From Brucella tritici (GTDB lineage Bacteria; Pseudomonadota; Alphaproteobacteria; Rhizobiales; Rhizobiaceae), in the NCBI RefSeq assembly GCF_902825325.1, contig NZ_CADEAR010000001.1, forward strand, positions 434,001 through 498,000: a DNA stretch of 64,000 bases. Direction: 5' to 3'. The notes beneath the pieces are model-generated. The model had not been told where the DNA came from. It did no database searches and saw nothing but the letters and a program-made list of their open reading frames with translations. This document shows, piece after piece, positions 54,632-63,795 of this stretch. Position numbers and translations under genes: made by a program. The stretch's first letter is position 1. The number at the start of each line of letters is the position of its first letter.

Positions 54632-54916
54632 AATGCCAAGCCTCTGTATTGTTTCGCATATTCCGGAAAACAATGACCCGTTTTGCCAGAAATACTGCGT
54701 TCAAATCCATGACAGCAGCGAACAGCATGAAGCCGTCCGATACAATCTTTATCAAGTTCCGCGAGGGTTATAGAGCCCTGTTGTCCGACAAGCAATAATG
54801 CGCGTGGCTGAAACTTATGAAAAAGATAGGGGCTTGTGCAGAAATTAAATAACAGCCGATACAGCAGGTGCTATTCAGCGTTTCAGGCCTCCAGTCACCT
54901 GCAAATCGACCTGTGT
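54632..54916. other. Non-coding gap upstream of leuB
   Basis: A 285-base stretch between the Trm112-like gene and leuB. It should contain the leuB promoter. I find no conserved peptide, strong hairpin or riboswitch-like fold. Confidence 0.45.
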
Positions 54917-55111
54917 TTACTCTGTCAAACTGCGTGCTTCGGACGGCAGCATGATAGGTATTCCGCCCCGGACCGGATAGGCAAGCTTCGCCTTGCGCGA
55001 GATCAGTTCGGCACGTTCCGCATCATACTCCAAGGGCCCCTTTGTAAGCGGGCATACGAGAAGTTCCAGCAGGCGAACATCGATATTTCCGGTTTCCGTC
55101 TTGTCGTCCAT
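54917..55111 (-). CDS. Trm112-like (UPF0434) small protein
   Basis: A 64-residue protein with the core [17 protein letters not shown] and [13 protein letters not shown] of the Trm112 fold. Only one Cys of the usual zinc knuckle remains (VCPLTKG), so zinc binding is probably lost, as in many proteobacterial members. In eukaryotes and archaea Trm112 activates methyltransferases. It starts 17 bases after the LON-domain gene. Confidence 0.88.
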   Translation of the reverse strand: MDDKTETGNIDVRLLELLVCPLTKGPLEYDAERAELISRKAKLAYPVRGGIPIMLPSEARSLTE

Positions 55112-55128
55112 TGGCTTATTCCTGAGAT

Positions 55129-55824
55129 CTATTGCAGCCGCGATCCGAAATCGTCGTCCTTTACTCTGGCCAATACCATTTCGGTAATGGCAATCAAAGT
55201 TGCTGCACGCGTCTTCAAATCGGGGGCCTCCAGAAGGGCCTGTTTTTCAGCCGGACCGAAAGGCGACATGATGGAGAGCGCATTGACAAGGGTTTCATTG
55301 TTTGCCCGTGCGATACTATCCCAATCCGCTTCCAGATTGTGCGCTTCCAGATAATCGCGGAAAGCACCCAGCAAAGCGTCCCGGTCTATTTCCGATGAAT
55401 CCCGCGCCTCCTCCAGATCAGCCAGAAACGGCATGATCCGGCATTGCCGGTAAGGCTGACGGCAATTGACTTCTTCCCGCACGCGAAACCGACAGATGCC
55501 CTGCAGGGTGATCAGCAGGCGACCGTCGCCCGTCTCGGCAAAGGTTGTGATACGGCCAAGACAGCCGACATTACTCAATTGCGGGCGAAAGCTTTCATCC
55601 AGTTCATTGATCGTTTCGTCATCGTCGCCATCGATTTTCGGCTGGATCATGCCGATGATGCGTTTACCCGCCAGGGCATTCTCGACCATCGCCAAATAGC
55701 GCGGCTCGAAAATATTGAGCGGAAGCTGGCCACCGGGCAGAAGCAGCGCCCCTTTCAACGGGAAAACCGGCACGGTCTCGGGTATATCAGCGCCCGTTCT
55801 GTAACGGGCATTGCCCACCTGCAT
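55129..55824 (-). CDS. LON substrate-binding (N-terminal) domain protein
   Basis: A 231-residue protein consisting only of the Lon N-terminal PUA-like domain and following helices. [26 protein letters not shown] near residues 20-45 (quoted landmarks [12 protein letters not shown] and FEPRY) are diagnostic; there is no ATPase or protease part. It may recognise substrates or act as an adaptor. It lies downstream of the thioredoxin gene and upstream of the Trm112-like gene in one apparent operon. Confidence 0.9.
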   Translation of the reverse strand: MQVGNARYRTGADIPETVPVFPLKGALLLPGGQLPLNIFEPRYLAMVENALAGKRIIGMIQPKIDGDDDETINELDESFRPQLSNVGCLGRITTFAETGDGRLLITLQGICRFRVREEVNCRQPYRQCRIMPFLADLEEARDSSEIDRDALLGAFRDYLEAHNLEADWDSIARANNETLVNALSIMSPFGPAEKQALLEAPDLKTRAATLIAITEMVLARVKDDDFGSRLQ

Positions 55825-55925
55825 TGCAACCTCCCTTTAGGACGCACTAGACATGCGCCCTAACAGTTGGAATTCGCATAGCGCGCAAAGCACAATTTGC
55901 CCGCCATGCTCCCGATCGCTCGCGA

Positions 55926-56888
55926 TCAGGAAAACAGAAGCGACGACAGTTTGCGCCGCGCACCGAGCGTCGCCGGATCGGCATTGCCCCATGCTTCGAA
56001 AAACTGAAGAAGCTGCCTGCGTGCGCCATCTTCGTTCCACTCGCGGTCGGACTTCATGATGAAAAGCAGCTCATTGGCCGCATCTTCACGCCGCCCCTGT
56101 GCATTACGCACCTGAGCAAGGTCAAAGCGGGCTTGATAATCCTTCGGATCCGCCTGAATTCGCTTCTCAAGCGCAATCGGATCACCAATGAGCTTGACCT
56201 GATTAGCCAATGCAAGACGCGCTTCCAATGCCCGAACGGCAGGTGCATTCTGCTTGTCAGCGGGAAGCTGGGCGAGAAGTTCGCGCGCCTTTTCCGCATC
56301 ACCGGATTCCAGAAGGCAGGTCGCAAGACCGACAATCGCATCGACATTATCCGGGACGGCATGAAGAATGGACGAGAAAATCTCCGATGCCTGAACGAAA
56401 TCACCAGCTTCGACCAGTTCATTCGCGGCAGTGATGGCTTCGGCAAGCGCCGCTTCCGCGTCGCTCGGCCCGCCGATCTTGGCGATGAATTCCTTCACCT
56501 TCGATTCCGGCACAGCCCCCATGAAACCATCGACCGGCTGACCGTTGACGAAAGCAATGACAGCCGGAATGGACTGAATCCCGAGCTGACCAGCGATGGC
56601 CGGATGATCATCGATATTCATCTTGACCAGCTTGACAGCGCCACCAGCGTCCCGCACTGCCTTTTCAATGATCGGCGTGAGCTGCTTGCAAGGTCCGCAC
56701 CATGGCGCCCAGAAATCCACCAGCACCGGCTGATTGCGGGATTCGGTAATGACATCCGCCTGAAAACTTGCCGTCGTCGTATCCTTGACGAGATCTGCAC
56801 CTCCGGTCGCGGTCGGCGCCGAACCGAAAGAGACATTTGCCGTCATCTGGCCGCCTGCACCGGCATAAGGATTGTTCTGGCTGCTCAT
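55926..56888 (-). CDS. cnoX: Thioredoxin-TPR protein, CnoX/YbbN-like
   Basis: A 320-residue protein. A 35-residue glycine-rich leader precedes a thioredoxin domain (about 38-145) with active site WCGPC (C64, C67) followed by tetratricopeptide-like helices (about 150-315), the architecture of the chaperedoxin CnoX. Unlike the E. coli protein, which has SQHC, the WCGPC pair suggests oxidoreductase activity as known for alphaproteobacterial CnoX. It would protect substrates of GroEL and guard against oxidation. Confidence 0.9.
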   Translation of the reverse strand: MSSQNNPYAGAGGQMTANVSFGSAPTATGGADLVKDTTTASFQADVITESRNQPVLVDFWAPWCGPCKQLTPIIEKAVRDAGGAVKLVKMNIDDHPAIAGQLGIQSIPAVIAFVNGQPVDGFMGAVPESKVKEFIAKIGGPSDAEAALAEAITAANELVEAGDFVQASEIFSSILHAVPDNVDAIVGLATCLLESGDAEKARELLAQLPADKQNAPAVRALEARLALANQVKLIGDPIALEKRIQADPKDYQARFDLAQVRNAQGRREDAANELLFIMKSDREWNEDGARRQLLQFFEAWGNADPATLGARRKLSSLLFS

Positions 56889-57081
56889 AGGAAATTCCTT
56901 CGTATTTTCCGACCGATGCGACGCTCCGCATACAAGCCGGTGTCGTTCTTTCAGTTCGTATCTTCGAAAGCCAATTTCAAGACGGTCGTTTCAGCAAGTT
57001 GCGCTGTAACTTAGCGCTCCCGCCTTCCACTTCAATCGCCAATTGCTATGCGCAAGAAGGCCGCCCGTTTTGAAAATCAGT

Positions 57082-57603
57082 TTATACCGAAGTGTCTGCT
57101 TTCGCACCTTCGGAAACGGCGAGAACGCGCGGTTCATGGCCGGTGGACTTGAGGAAAGCGACAAGGTCGTCGCGCTTTATGGAAGTCGTGGCTTCGTTGG
57201 TCAATGGATGGCCGTTGATGACGTCATACTTCATCAAATCGGCATCAAGAATAACCTGCACATTATGTGCGGTATCGTTGACCGCGCCAAACACGGTGAC
57301 TGCGCCTGGAATCACACCCAGATATTCCATCAGCTTTTCCGGCTTGCCGAACGAAACACGGCTTGCAGCGCCGAGCAGTTGATGAATCGACTTCAGATCG
57401 ACCACCGCATCCTCTTCTACTGTCACGAGAAAGAAATTGTCTTTCTTGTCTTTCAGGAAGAGATTTTTCGTATGGCCACCCGGAATTTCACCACGCAGGC
57501 TTTGGGAATCCGAGACCGTGAACAAGGGAGGATGTTCGACAGTTTTTACTTCGATACCGAGTTTCTGAAGATAGTCGTGAAGCTCGCTCGGCGACAAAGG
57601 CAT
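57082..57603 (-). CDS. YbaK/ProXp-ala type aminoacyl-tRNA editing protein
   Basis: A 173-residue prolyl-tRNA editing domain protein. The catalytic-pocket blocks GGHTKNLFLKDKK and DLKSIHQLLGA are present, with a conserved GAVTVFG loop. It should deacylate mischarged tRNA, probably Ala-tRNA(Pro), as ProXp-ala (PrdX) does. It is monocistronic, starting at 57603. Confidence 0.9.
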   Translation of the reverse strand: MPLSPSELHDYLQKLGIEVKTVEHPPLFTVSDSQSLRGEIPGGHTKNLFLKDKKDNFFLVTVEEDAVVDLKSIHQLLGAASRVSFGKPEKLMEYLGVIPGAVTVFGAVNDTAHNVQVILDADLMKYDVINGHPLTNEATTSIKRDDLVAFLKSTGHEPRVLAVSEGAKADTSV

Positions 57604-57991
57604 GATTCCACCCCATTCTGTTCGGCATTGAAAATGTTGCGCATGTCGTCACGCTCCTCACGCTTCGGCGACTTGCAACAGCGCTTATAGACCATGGATA
57701 CATGCTTAGAAACCATGCATAGTAAATTGGAATGTTCGCACGAGACGCAGCAGCGCTGACTCGTCCCTCCGACAGCCGCTTCCGTTATCCGTGGAAGCGC
57801 ATTTTCCTTGTTTTAACGAAGAACCACGGTCGAGAATACAGCACATAATTTGAAAAATGTAATATTTACAGATGGTTACAATTTAACCGACAGCTAATTT
57901 CGCTGAAACGACATTTTCCTGTAATTTCCCTGTTGCAATCTCCGGGGTGTTAGTTCATATAGCGCCTGCCTGACGGAAACGACTGGCGCGA
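57604..57991. other. Non-coding gap between editing protein and tRNA gene
   Basis: This 388-base stretch, AT-rich in its middle, contains the divergent promoter of the editing gene and that of the tRNA. I see no further gene in it. Confidence 0.5.
57933..57961 (+). promoter_or_regulatory. Predicted promoter of tRNA-Gly
   Basis: TTGCAA (57933-57938) and CATATA (57956-57961) are spaced by 17 bases, ending 30 bases before the tRNA start. Confidence 0.5.
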
Positions 57992-58066
57992 GCGGGTGTA
58001 GCTCAGGGGTAGAGCACAACCTTGCCAAGGTTGGGGTCGAGGGTTCGAATCCCTTCGCCCGCTCCA
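57992..58066 (+). tRNA. tRNA-Gly (anticodon GCC)
   Basis: GCGGGTG pairs with CGCCCGC as a seven-base acceptor stem (one G-U pair). The D-arm GCTC...GAGC, anticodon loop TTGCCAA and T-arm with GGTTCGAATCC are all present. T73 and an encoded CCA follow. The anticodon GCC reads GGC and GGT glycine codons. Confidence 0.97.
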
Positions 58067-58089
58067 GTTTTCCGATCAGATAGGCAACA

Positions 58090-58117
58090 AAATCCCGGCT
58101 TTGTCCGGGATTTTTGC
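58090..58117 (+). terminator. Rho-independent terminator after tRNA-Gly
   Basis: AAATCCCGG (58090-58098) pairs with CCGGGATTT (58105-58113), followed by TT and a T-rich tail. Confidence 0.85.
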
Positions 58118-58243
58118 TTTTTCAGGCGCTTTCCATCAGCAAAGAGCTATTGCTCACCAATGCGGTTACCGCAAGGTCACGATTTCAGCCGACCGTTGAT
58201 TTCAGGTCGGCTGAGTCCATGGCCTGCAGATATTCGGAGACAT

Positions 58244-59707
58244 TCAAGTCACCACGTTCTCTTCGTAGGTCTTTTTCACCCCTGGAACACAGAGGCAAGC
58301 TGGCACGATCAGCACCGCGATAAGCATCATCGCTACGAATGTTGCGTGCAGCGCATGTTGAAGCGCCAGCCGAAGCTCCTGCTGGTCAATCAACATCTCC
58401 GCGCCATTCAACAAGTCCCGAAGTTGGTCTGACGTAATCGCTTCGCCATGATTGGCGTTGGCAAGACCATAGGTCAGTACCGCACCAAGAATGGCTGCTC
58501 CGAGCGTACTGCCCAAATTGCGCGAGAAGACGTTCGATGCCGTGGCGCTGCCGCGCTCCGACCAACTCACGCTATCCTGTGTCAGGATGAGCGCCCCAAT
58601 GTTGAGCAGCCCCATGCCGAAACCCATGATCAGAGAACCGGTTCCGGCCAGTGTGGCGGAACTTGACGGGGTCAGCATGACAAGCAGAGAGGTGCCAATC
58701 GGAATGCAGATGCTTCCGGCGATCATGATCGGGCGCAATCCGAACCGTGTAAATTGCCGCGATGCAATCGTGGCCCCGCACGGCCAGCCCAGTAGCAACA
58801 TGGTCAGGGCGAAGCCCGCGACCACAGGAGAACGGTCGAGGACCGTCTGCACATACATCGGCAGGAATGTCGTCAGCCCCATGATCGACATGCTGGCCAG
58901 AAAGACCGCCAGATTGGAGAAAGCGATAGGACGTTTCAGCCACAAGTCTGGTGCGACCATGGGCTCCTTCGCGCGACGCTCCTGCCAGATGAAGGTAATC
59001 AGTGAAAAAGCAAAGAGAATGAACGCCAGAATTCCTTCGAGCGAAACTGCGCTCTCCATCAGGGTGAGCGCAATCATCAGAGAGGAAATGGAGACGGCGA
59101 AAAGTGCCGCGCCAAGCACATCGACCGATACCGGCTTTGTCCGCTTCTCCTCATGGAGAAAGAGAAGAAAGCCCGACGCGGCCAGAATGCCGACCGGCAC
59201 ATTGATCCAGAATACCCAGGCCCAGCTCAGATTGTGAATAATCAGGCTGCCGAGCAACGGACCGACAACAGCTGACAGTGCCCAGACACTGGCAAGATAT
59301 CCCTGAACCTTGCTGCGCTGCGCTCCAGGGAAAAGATCGGCCACCACGGTCATGGCCGCAGGCTGGATCGCCCCTGCCCCAATGCCCTGCAATAGCCGGA
59401 AAACAATCATCGAAGGCATAGACCACGCGAAACCGGCCAGCACAGAAGCGGTCAGGAACAGCGCGATACCAAAAACAAGAACCGGCTTGCGCCCGTAGAT
59501 GTCGGCCAGTTTGCCAAACACGACGGTCGTTGCTGTCTGTGTCAAAAGAAATGACGAGAAAACCCAGGAATAGAGATTGAGCTGGCCAAGTTGCGCCGCG
59601 ATCTGTGGCATTGCGGTCGACACAATCGTCGCCTCGACGGCGATCATGGCCATGCTTGCCATAATCGCGGCAACAACAAGCCCGCGATGAGAATGTTTTT
59701 CTGTCAT
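58244..59707 (-). CDS. MFS drug exporter, DHA2 (EmrB/QacA-like) family
   Basis: A 487-residue protein with fourteen predicted membrane segments. Family features are ATIVSTAMPQIAAQL (first helix), GKLADIYGRKPVL (motif A), RLLQGIGAGAIQPAA (motif B) and GPLLGSLI (motif C). It should export hydrophobic compounds against a proton gradient. No membrane-fusion partner (EmrA) or regulator lies next to it, so the trigger is unknown. It is divergent from the RidA gene. Confidence 0.92.
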   Translation of the reverse strand: MTEKHSHRGLVVAAIMASMAMIAVEATIVSTAMPQIAAQLGQLNLYSWVFSSFLLTQTATTVVFGKLADIYGRKPVLVFGIALFLTASVLAGFAWSMPSMIVFRLLQGIGAGAIQPAAMTVVADLFPGAQRSKVQGYLASVWALSAVVGPLLGSLIIHNLSWAWVFWINVPVGILAASGFLLFLHEEKRTKPVSVDVLGAALFAVSISSLMIALTLMESAVSLEGILAFILFAFSLITFIWQERRAKEPMVAPDLWLKRPIAFSNLAVFLASMSIMGLTTFLPMYVQTVLDRSPVVAGFALTMLLLGWPCGATIASRQFTRFGLRPIMIAGSICIPIGTSLLVMLTPSSSATLAGTGSLIMGFGMGLLNIGALILTQDSVSWSERGSATASNVFSRNLGSTLGAAILGAVLTYGLANANHGEAITSDQLRDLLNGAEMLIDQQELRLALQHALHATFVAMMLIAVLIVPACLCVPGVKKTYEENVVT

Positions 59708-59953
59708 GGATTGCCTTCAGACCAGAACCGGTCGTCGTTGAGGGAAGCCTCCTCGCCTCCGACGTGTTTCTTAGACCTGCTCGACCACCATCGCAATAGG
59801 TTGCCCGTCCCGGCCAGTACACATTGTTGCTATCTCAAGTCCATCGTGCTCGCTCAATCGACGGAAATGATCTGGCTGCTTGTTTTAGCGCACAACTTGT
59901 CGGAGAACCGCTTCACACTTTTCACAAACGCCCTAACCTCTTGGAGAATGACC

Positions 59954-60340
59954 ATGACAAACAACACAACGCCCTATTTTCTGGAGGATACGGACGAAAG
60001 CGAAATCTCTTCCGATGTCGCAGGCATCGGCAATTTTCTGGTAACGACCCATATTCCCATCCGGGCAGACGGCTCCATGGAAACCGGCGACATAACCGCC
60101 CAAAGCGAATGTACGCTGAACAGCCTCAAAGCATCGCTCGAAAAGGCTGGCAGCAGTCTGGCGAATGTCATTCATCTGACGATCTATCTGACCGATATCA
60201 ATGAACGCCCTGCCTTCAACGAAGTTTATCTGCGTTTTTTCAAAAAGCCGTTTCCGGTTCGCTGTGCAGTTGGTGTCGCAGGCCTTGCCACCCCTGAGAT
60301 GCGGGTCGAAGTAACGGCAATGGCCGTGCGAAATCAATAG
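59954..60340 (+). CDS. RidA/YjgF family protein
   Basis: A 128-residue protein of the Rid family, which hydrolyses reactive enamine/imine intermediates. CTLNSLKASLEKAGSSLANV, HLTIYLTDI and EVTAMAVRN are family blocks. The canonical Arg of RidA, normally in a (C/I)R-x-x-(V/I)-G segment, is seen as RCAVGVAGL. The second of two ATGs (59954) has the better spaced GGAG. It lies upstream of two amine-oxidising enzymes, whose imine products such proteins clear. Confidence 0.87.
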   Translation: MTNNTTPYFLEDTDESEISSDVAGIGNFLVTTHIPIRADGSMETGDITAQSECTLNSLKASLEKAGSSLANVIHLTIYLTDINERPAFNEVYLRFFKKPFPVRCAVGVAGLATPEMRVEVTAMAVRNQ

Positions 60341-60380
60341 TTTACGCCACGGACGATCGATCTATTTCGCGCACCATCGC

Positions 60381-60404
60381 GGGGCCTCTCATTCGGGAGG
60401 CCCC
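60381..60404 (+). terminator. GC-rich hairpin after the RidA gene
   Basis: GGGGCCTC (60381-60388) pairs with GAGGCCCC (60397-60404) with an 8-base loop, 40 bases after the RidA stop. No T-tract follows, so termination efficiency is uncertain. Confidence 0.5.
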
Positions 60405-60550
60405 GAACCCACATTCGGCTGACCTTATATCCTGCAAGAACTGCATATCATCATACGCTAATTTCATAACCTACTTCTTCGGACTGCCTAGCCGCCACTT
60501 CCGGGTTTATGCAATGCTCATGCATCAAACCAGAGGAGGGGTTCGATAAA

Positions 60551-61378
60551 ATGAAAAAAATCATAACAATAATGGGTATCGCAGGCGCCATTCTGGCGAC
60601 TAGTTTCTCTGCTTTTGCGGGCGAAACGCTGGATCGTGTCATGGAAAAGAAGGCCATGGTCGTCGCGACCAATGCAGGCTGGCCACCCCAAAGCTTTCTG
60701 GATGATTCCAACAAGCTCGTGGGCTTCGACGTGGACGTGGCCAACGAGATTGGTAAACGTCTTGGCGTCACCGTTTCCTTCGAGACGCCAGACTGGGCGA
60801 CATTGACCGGTGGACGCTGGCAGGGCCGTTACGACGTTGGCGTTGGGTCGGTGACCCCGACCAAGGCGCGCGCCAAGGTCATCGATTTTGCCGGGGTCTA
60901 TTATTATAGCCCCTACGTCTATGTCGTGCACAAGGATAACGAGGCGAAATCGGTTGCCGATCTCAAAGGCAAAGTCATTGGCGTCGAAACGGCCACGACT
61001 TCAGAAGATTTCGCCCGTCGTCAGTTGGAAATCGACGCCCCCGGCCTTCCCCCGATCGAATACAAGCTGGAACCCGGTGAAATTCGCACTTTTGCAGATT
61101 CCATGCTGCCATTCGACGATCTGAGGCTTGGAGATGGCGTTCGCATCGATGCGATCATCGCTCCAGAACAGACGGCACAGAACGCCATCAAGAACGGTTA
61201 TCCCGTCAAGATTCTTGAGGGCGAATATGCCTTCCGCGAGCCGCTCGTCGTTATCGCCGAAAAGAACGATCCGGAATGGACCGCCAAGATTGGCGAAATC
61301 ATCCAGCAGATGAAGTCTGACGGTACTTTGGCGACACTCACCGCAAAGTGGTACGGCAAAGACTACAGCGCCGACTGA
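60551..61378 (+). CDS. Amino-acid type ABC periplasmic binding protein (family 3)
   Basis: A 275-residue binding protein with a Sec signal (MKKIITIMGIAGAIL, cut near AFAGET). The ligand-site blocks NAGWPPQSFLDD, GFDVDVANEIGKRLG and DVGVGSVTPTKARAK are typical of polar amino-acid and opine binding. It supplies the permease encoded two genes downstream. No matching ATPase is inside the window. Confidence 0.92.
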   Translation: MKKIITIMGIAGAILATSFSAFAGETLDRVMEKKAMVVATNAGWPPQSFLDDSNKLVGFDVDVANEIGKRLGVTVSFETPDWATLTGGRWQGRYDVGVGSVTPTKARAKVIDFAGVYYYSPYVYVVHKDNEAKSVADLKGKVIGVETATTSEDFARRQLEIDAPGLPPIEYKLEPGEIRTFADSMLPFDDLRLGDGVRIDAIIAPEQTAQNAIKNGYPVKILEGEYAFREPLVVIAEKNDPEWTAKIGEIIQQMKSDGTLATLTAKWYGKDYSAD

Positions 61379-61402
61379 TATTACCCTTACATCAATATTG
61401 AA

Positions 61403-61427
61403 ATGAGCCATCGTGACGATGGCTCAT
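61403..61427 (+). terminator. Hairpin between binding protein and oxidase genes
   Basis: ATGAGCCATCG (61403-61413) pairs perfectly with CGATGGCTCAT (61417-61427) around TGA. It probably stabilises the binding-protein message and lowers read-through, as with the other importer operons here. Confidence 0.65.
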
Positions 61428-61452
61428 CCGATATTCTTTTCCTGGTGTTGCG

Positions 61453-62736
61453 ATGACTTATCCGGCCACTTATTACAGCCAAACAAAGGCGGACGATTTC
61501 GCGCGTCCAACGCTTGAACGCGAAACCACAGCAGATGTCGCAGTGATTGGCGGCGGACTTGCAGGTTTGTCGGCCGCATTGCAGATGTCGCGAGCGGGCA
61601 AGAAAGTCGTTGTCCTAGAAGCTGAGAGCATCGGTTTCGGTGCATCCGGGCGCAATGGAGGATTTGTCAGCCCAGGCTTTGCATCCGGCGGGGATGACAT
61701 TGCTGCCCGTGCTGGCAGGACCGTCGCCCGATCACTTCATGAATTGTCGATTGAAGGTGTCGAATTCGTTCGACAGAACATCGACACGCTGAAGATTGAA
61801 GAAGCTCAACTCATTCCCGGCATTCTGAACGTACGCCGGTATGACGACGGTGAGAGTCTTAAACATTACGCCGAGGCGCTTCAGCGCGATTATGGCTACA
61901 GAATAGATTTTCACCCAACGGCTGAAACGCGCAATATTCTGAATTCCAAGCGCTATTTCCAATCGGTCTACGATCCCAATGCATTTCATATCCATCCGCT
62001 GAACTATTTACGGGCGCTCGGACGCGAGATCGAGCGGCTCGGCGGGCGGATTTTCGAACACAGCCGCGTGGTCCAGTTGCTCGACCACAATGATGGCAAG
62101 CTTATAGAAACAGCCCGCGGACAAGTTAAAGCAGGTGCAGTGCTGATTACCACCGGTGGCTATACCGATGGACTGGTCAGCCAGATCAGACGGGCCTATC
62201 TGCCCATCGCCACCTATGTGATGGTGAGTGAAGAAGCACCCGAACTGATCGCATCGGCGATCCGCACCACGTCCGCGATTGGTGATAATCGTCGTGCTGG
62301 CGACTACTACCGGGTGATCGATGGTGGTCGCAGGCTTTTATGGGGTGGACGCATCACCACACGAGCAGCCGACACGCCCGGCGTGGTGCACGAGTTGCGC
62401 AACGAAATGGTGGGAACTTATCCTCAGCTTGCTTCACTGAAGACGGAATTGGCATGGTCGGGCCTGATGTCCTACGCCAGACACCTGATGCCGCAGATCG
62501 GTCAGTTGGACCGCGCCACATGGTACTGCACCGCCTTCGGTGGCCATGGGCTGAACACAACCGCCATCGGCGGCAAGGTCGTCGCCGAAGCCATTTGCGG
62601 ACAAAGTGACCGCTACAAGCTCTTCGAAAAATTCGGGCTGGTCTGGGCTGGAGGCGCTGCGGGTCTTGCTGTCGCCCAGCTAACCTATTGGAAATTGCAG
62701 ATGCAGGATTGGCTTGCGGAGCGAAAGGCAAGCTGA
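61453..62736 (+). CDS. FAD-dependent amine oxidase/dehydrogenase (PuuB/DadA-like)
   Basis: A 427-residue DAO-family enzyme. The FAD motif IGGGLAGLSAAL (about 32-43) and GASGRNGGFVSPGFA are typical of gamma-glutamylputrescine oxidase-like proteins; GGHGLNTTAIGGK near 360 completes the FAD site. It should oxidise an imported amine or amino acid to an imine. It is the second such enzyme in the window (see 25318-26619), with clearly different sequence. It sits between a binding protein and a permease. Confidence 0.88.
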   Translation: MTYPATYYSQTKADDFARPTLERETTADVAVIGGGLAGLSAALQMSRAGKKVVVLEAESIGFGASGRNGGFVSPGFASGGDDIAARAGRTVARSLHELSIEGVEFVRQNIDTLKIEEAQLIPGILNVRRYDDGESLKHYAEALQRDYGYRIDFHPTAETRNILNSKRYFQSVYDPNAFHIHPLNYLRALGREIERLGGRIFEHSRVVQLLDHNDGKLIETARGQVKAGAVLITTGGYTDGLVSQIRRAYLPIATYVMVSEEAPELIASAIRTTSAIGDNRRAGDYYRVIDGGRRLLWGGRITTRAADTPGVVHELRNEMVGTYPQLASLKTELAWSGLMSYARHLMPQIGQLDRATWYCTAFGGHGLNTTAIGGKVVAEAICGQSDRYKLFEKFGLVWAGGAAGLAVAQLTYWKLQMQDWLAERKAS

Positions 62737-62749
62737 CAGGGGAGAGAAC

Positions 62750-63721
62750 ATGCTCGGGAGGTTTTTTCTGACGCGGCCCGAGGCCGCCAAACGCACTGTC
62801 CAGATAGCGTTTTTCGTTATCCTGACAGCGCTCTTCTGTTTCATGAATATCCGGTTCTCCGGCATCACGAACTGGCTTGGCATTGACCCGAAAGTCGCCA
62901 AAGCCGGTTTCACCAAAGCGACGCTGATCTCCTCGATACTGCTTAGCGCTATCATCTTCGCCAATTGGAGCTTCCTGAGACTTTTCCCGCGTTGGGCACA
63001 GATCACGGCAATATGGCTGGAACTGTTCCTGCTATTGATGATCTTCTTCTATTCATTCGATCTCTCATTTGAATTCATCGCAAGAAAGATCGGATTTCTG
63101 ATTAGCCAGGGTGTCGTCACGACGCTTTATATTTCCGCCGCCTCGATATTCTTCGCAACCATTCTGGCGTTGATTGGTGCGGTGGCCAAACTTTCAAAGA
63201 ATGGCCTCGTCTACGGTCTGGCGACGTTCTACACTTCGCTTTTCCGCGGCCTGCCATTGCTGATGCAGATCTACATCATCTACCTTGGACTGCCGCAGGT
63301 GGGCTATGTCATCGGACCTATCCCTGCCGGCATTCTGGCGCTGTCCTTATGCTACGGCGCCTATATGACCGAAATCTTCCGTGCGGGCATCGAGAGCATT
63401 CCACGTGGGCAACAGGAAGGCGCATATGCGTTGGGCCTTGGGCCTTCGCAGACCATGTGGCTGGTCACCCTTCCTCAAGCGATGCGCATCATCATTCCGC
63501 CAACCGGCAACCAGTTCATCGCGATGCTCAAGGACTCGTCGCTGGTCTCCGTCATCGGCGTTTGGGAACTCATGTATCTTGCCCGTACGCAGGGCCAGAC
63601 TGAGTTCCGGCATATCGAAATGCTCATCACCGCTTCGATGATCTATTGGGCCCTCTCCATCGTTCTGGAATACGGTCAGGCCAAACTCGAAGCTCGATTC
63701 AAGCGTTCCATCGCGCGTTAG
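62750..63721 (+). CDS. Amino-acid type ABC transporter permease
   Basis: A 323-residue permease of the HisM/GlnP family. The family core (about 115-320) has LFRGLPLLMQIYIIY, the coupling motif GQQEGAYALGLGPSQTMW and PPTGNQFIAMLKDSSLVSVI. An extra N-terminal part of about 110 residues with two or three membrane segments precedes it, longer than the usual 220-residue permease. The start at 62750 follows GGGGAGAG. It is only 13 bases after the oxidase stop. Confidence 0.9.
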   Translation: MLGRFFLTRPEAAKRTVQIAFFVILTALFCFMNIRFSGITNWLGIDPKVAKAGFTKATLISSILLSAIIFANWSFLRLFPRWAQITAIWLELFLLLMIFFYSFDLSFEFIARKIGFLISQGVVTTLYISAASIFFATILALIGAVAKLSKNGLVYGLATFYTSLFRGLPLLMQIYIIYLGLPQVGYVIGPIPAGILALSLCYGAYMTEIFRAGIESIPRGQQEGAYALGLGPSQTMWLVTLPQAMRIIIPPTGNQFIAMLKDSSLVSVIGVWELMYLARTQGQTEFRHIEMLITASMIYWALSIVLEYGQAKLEARFKRSIAR

Positions 63722-63795
63722 GCGCGATGGAAATCCACTTTTCATGCAGTCGCCCTCAAGGGATGACATTCTGATTAATGACAAGCAGAGCGACC

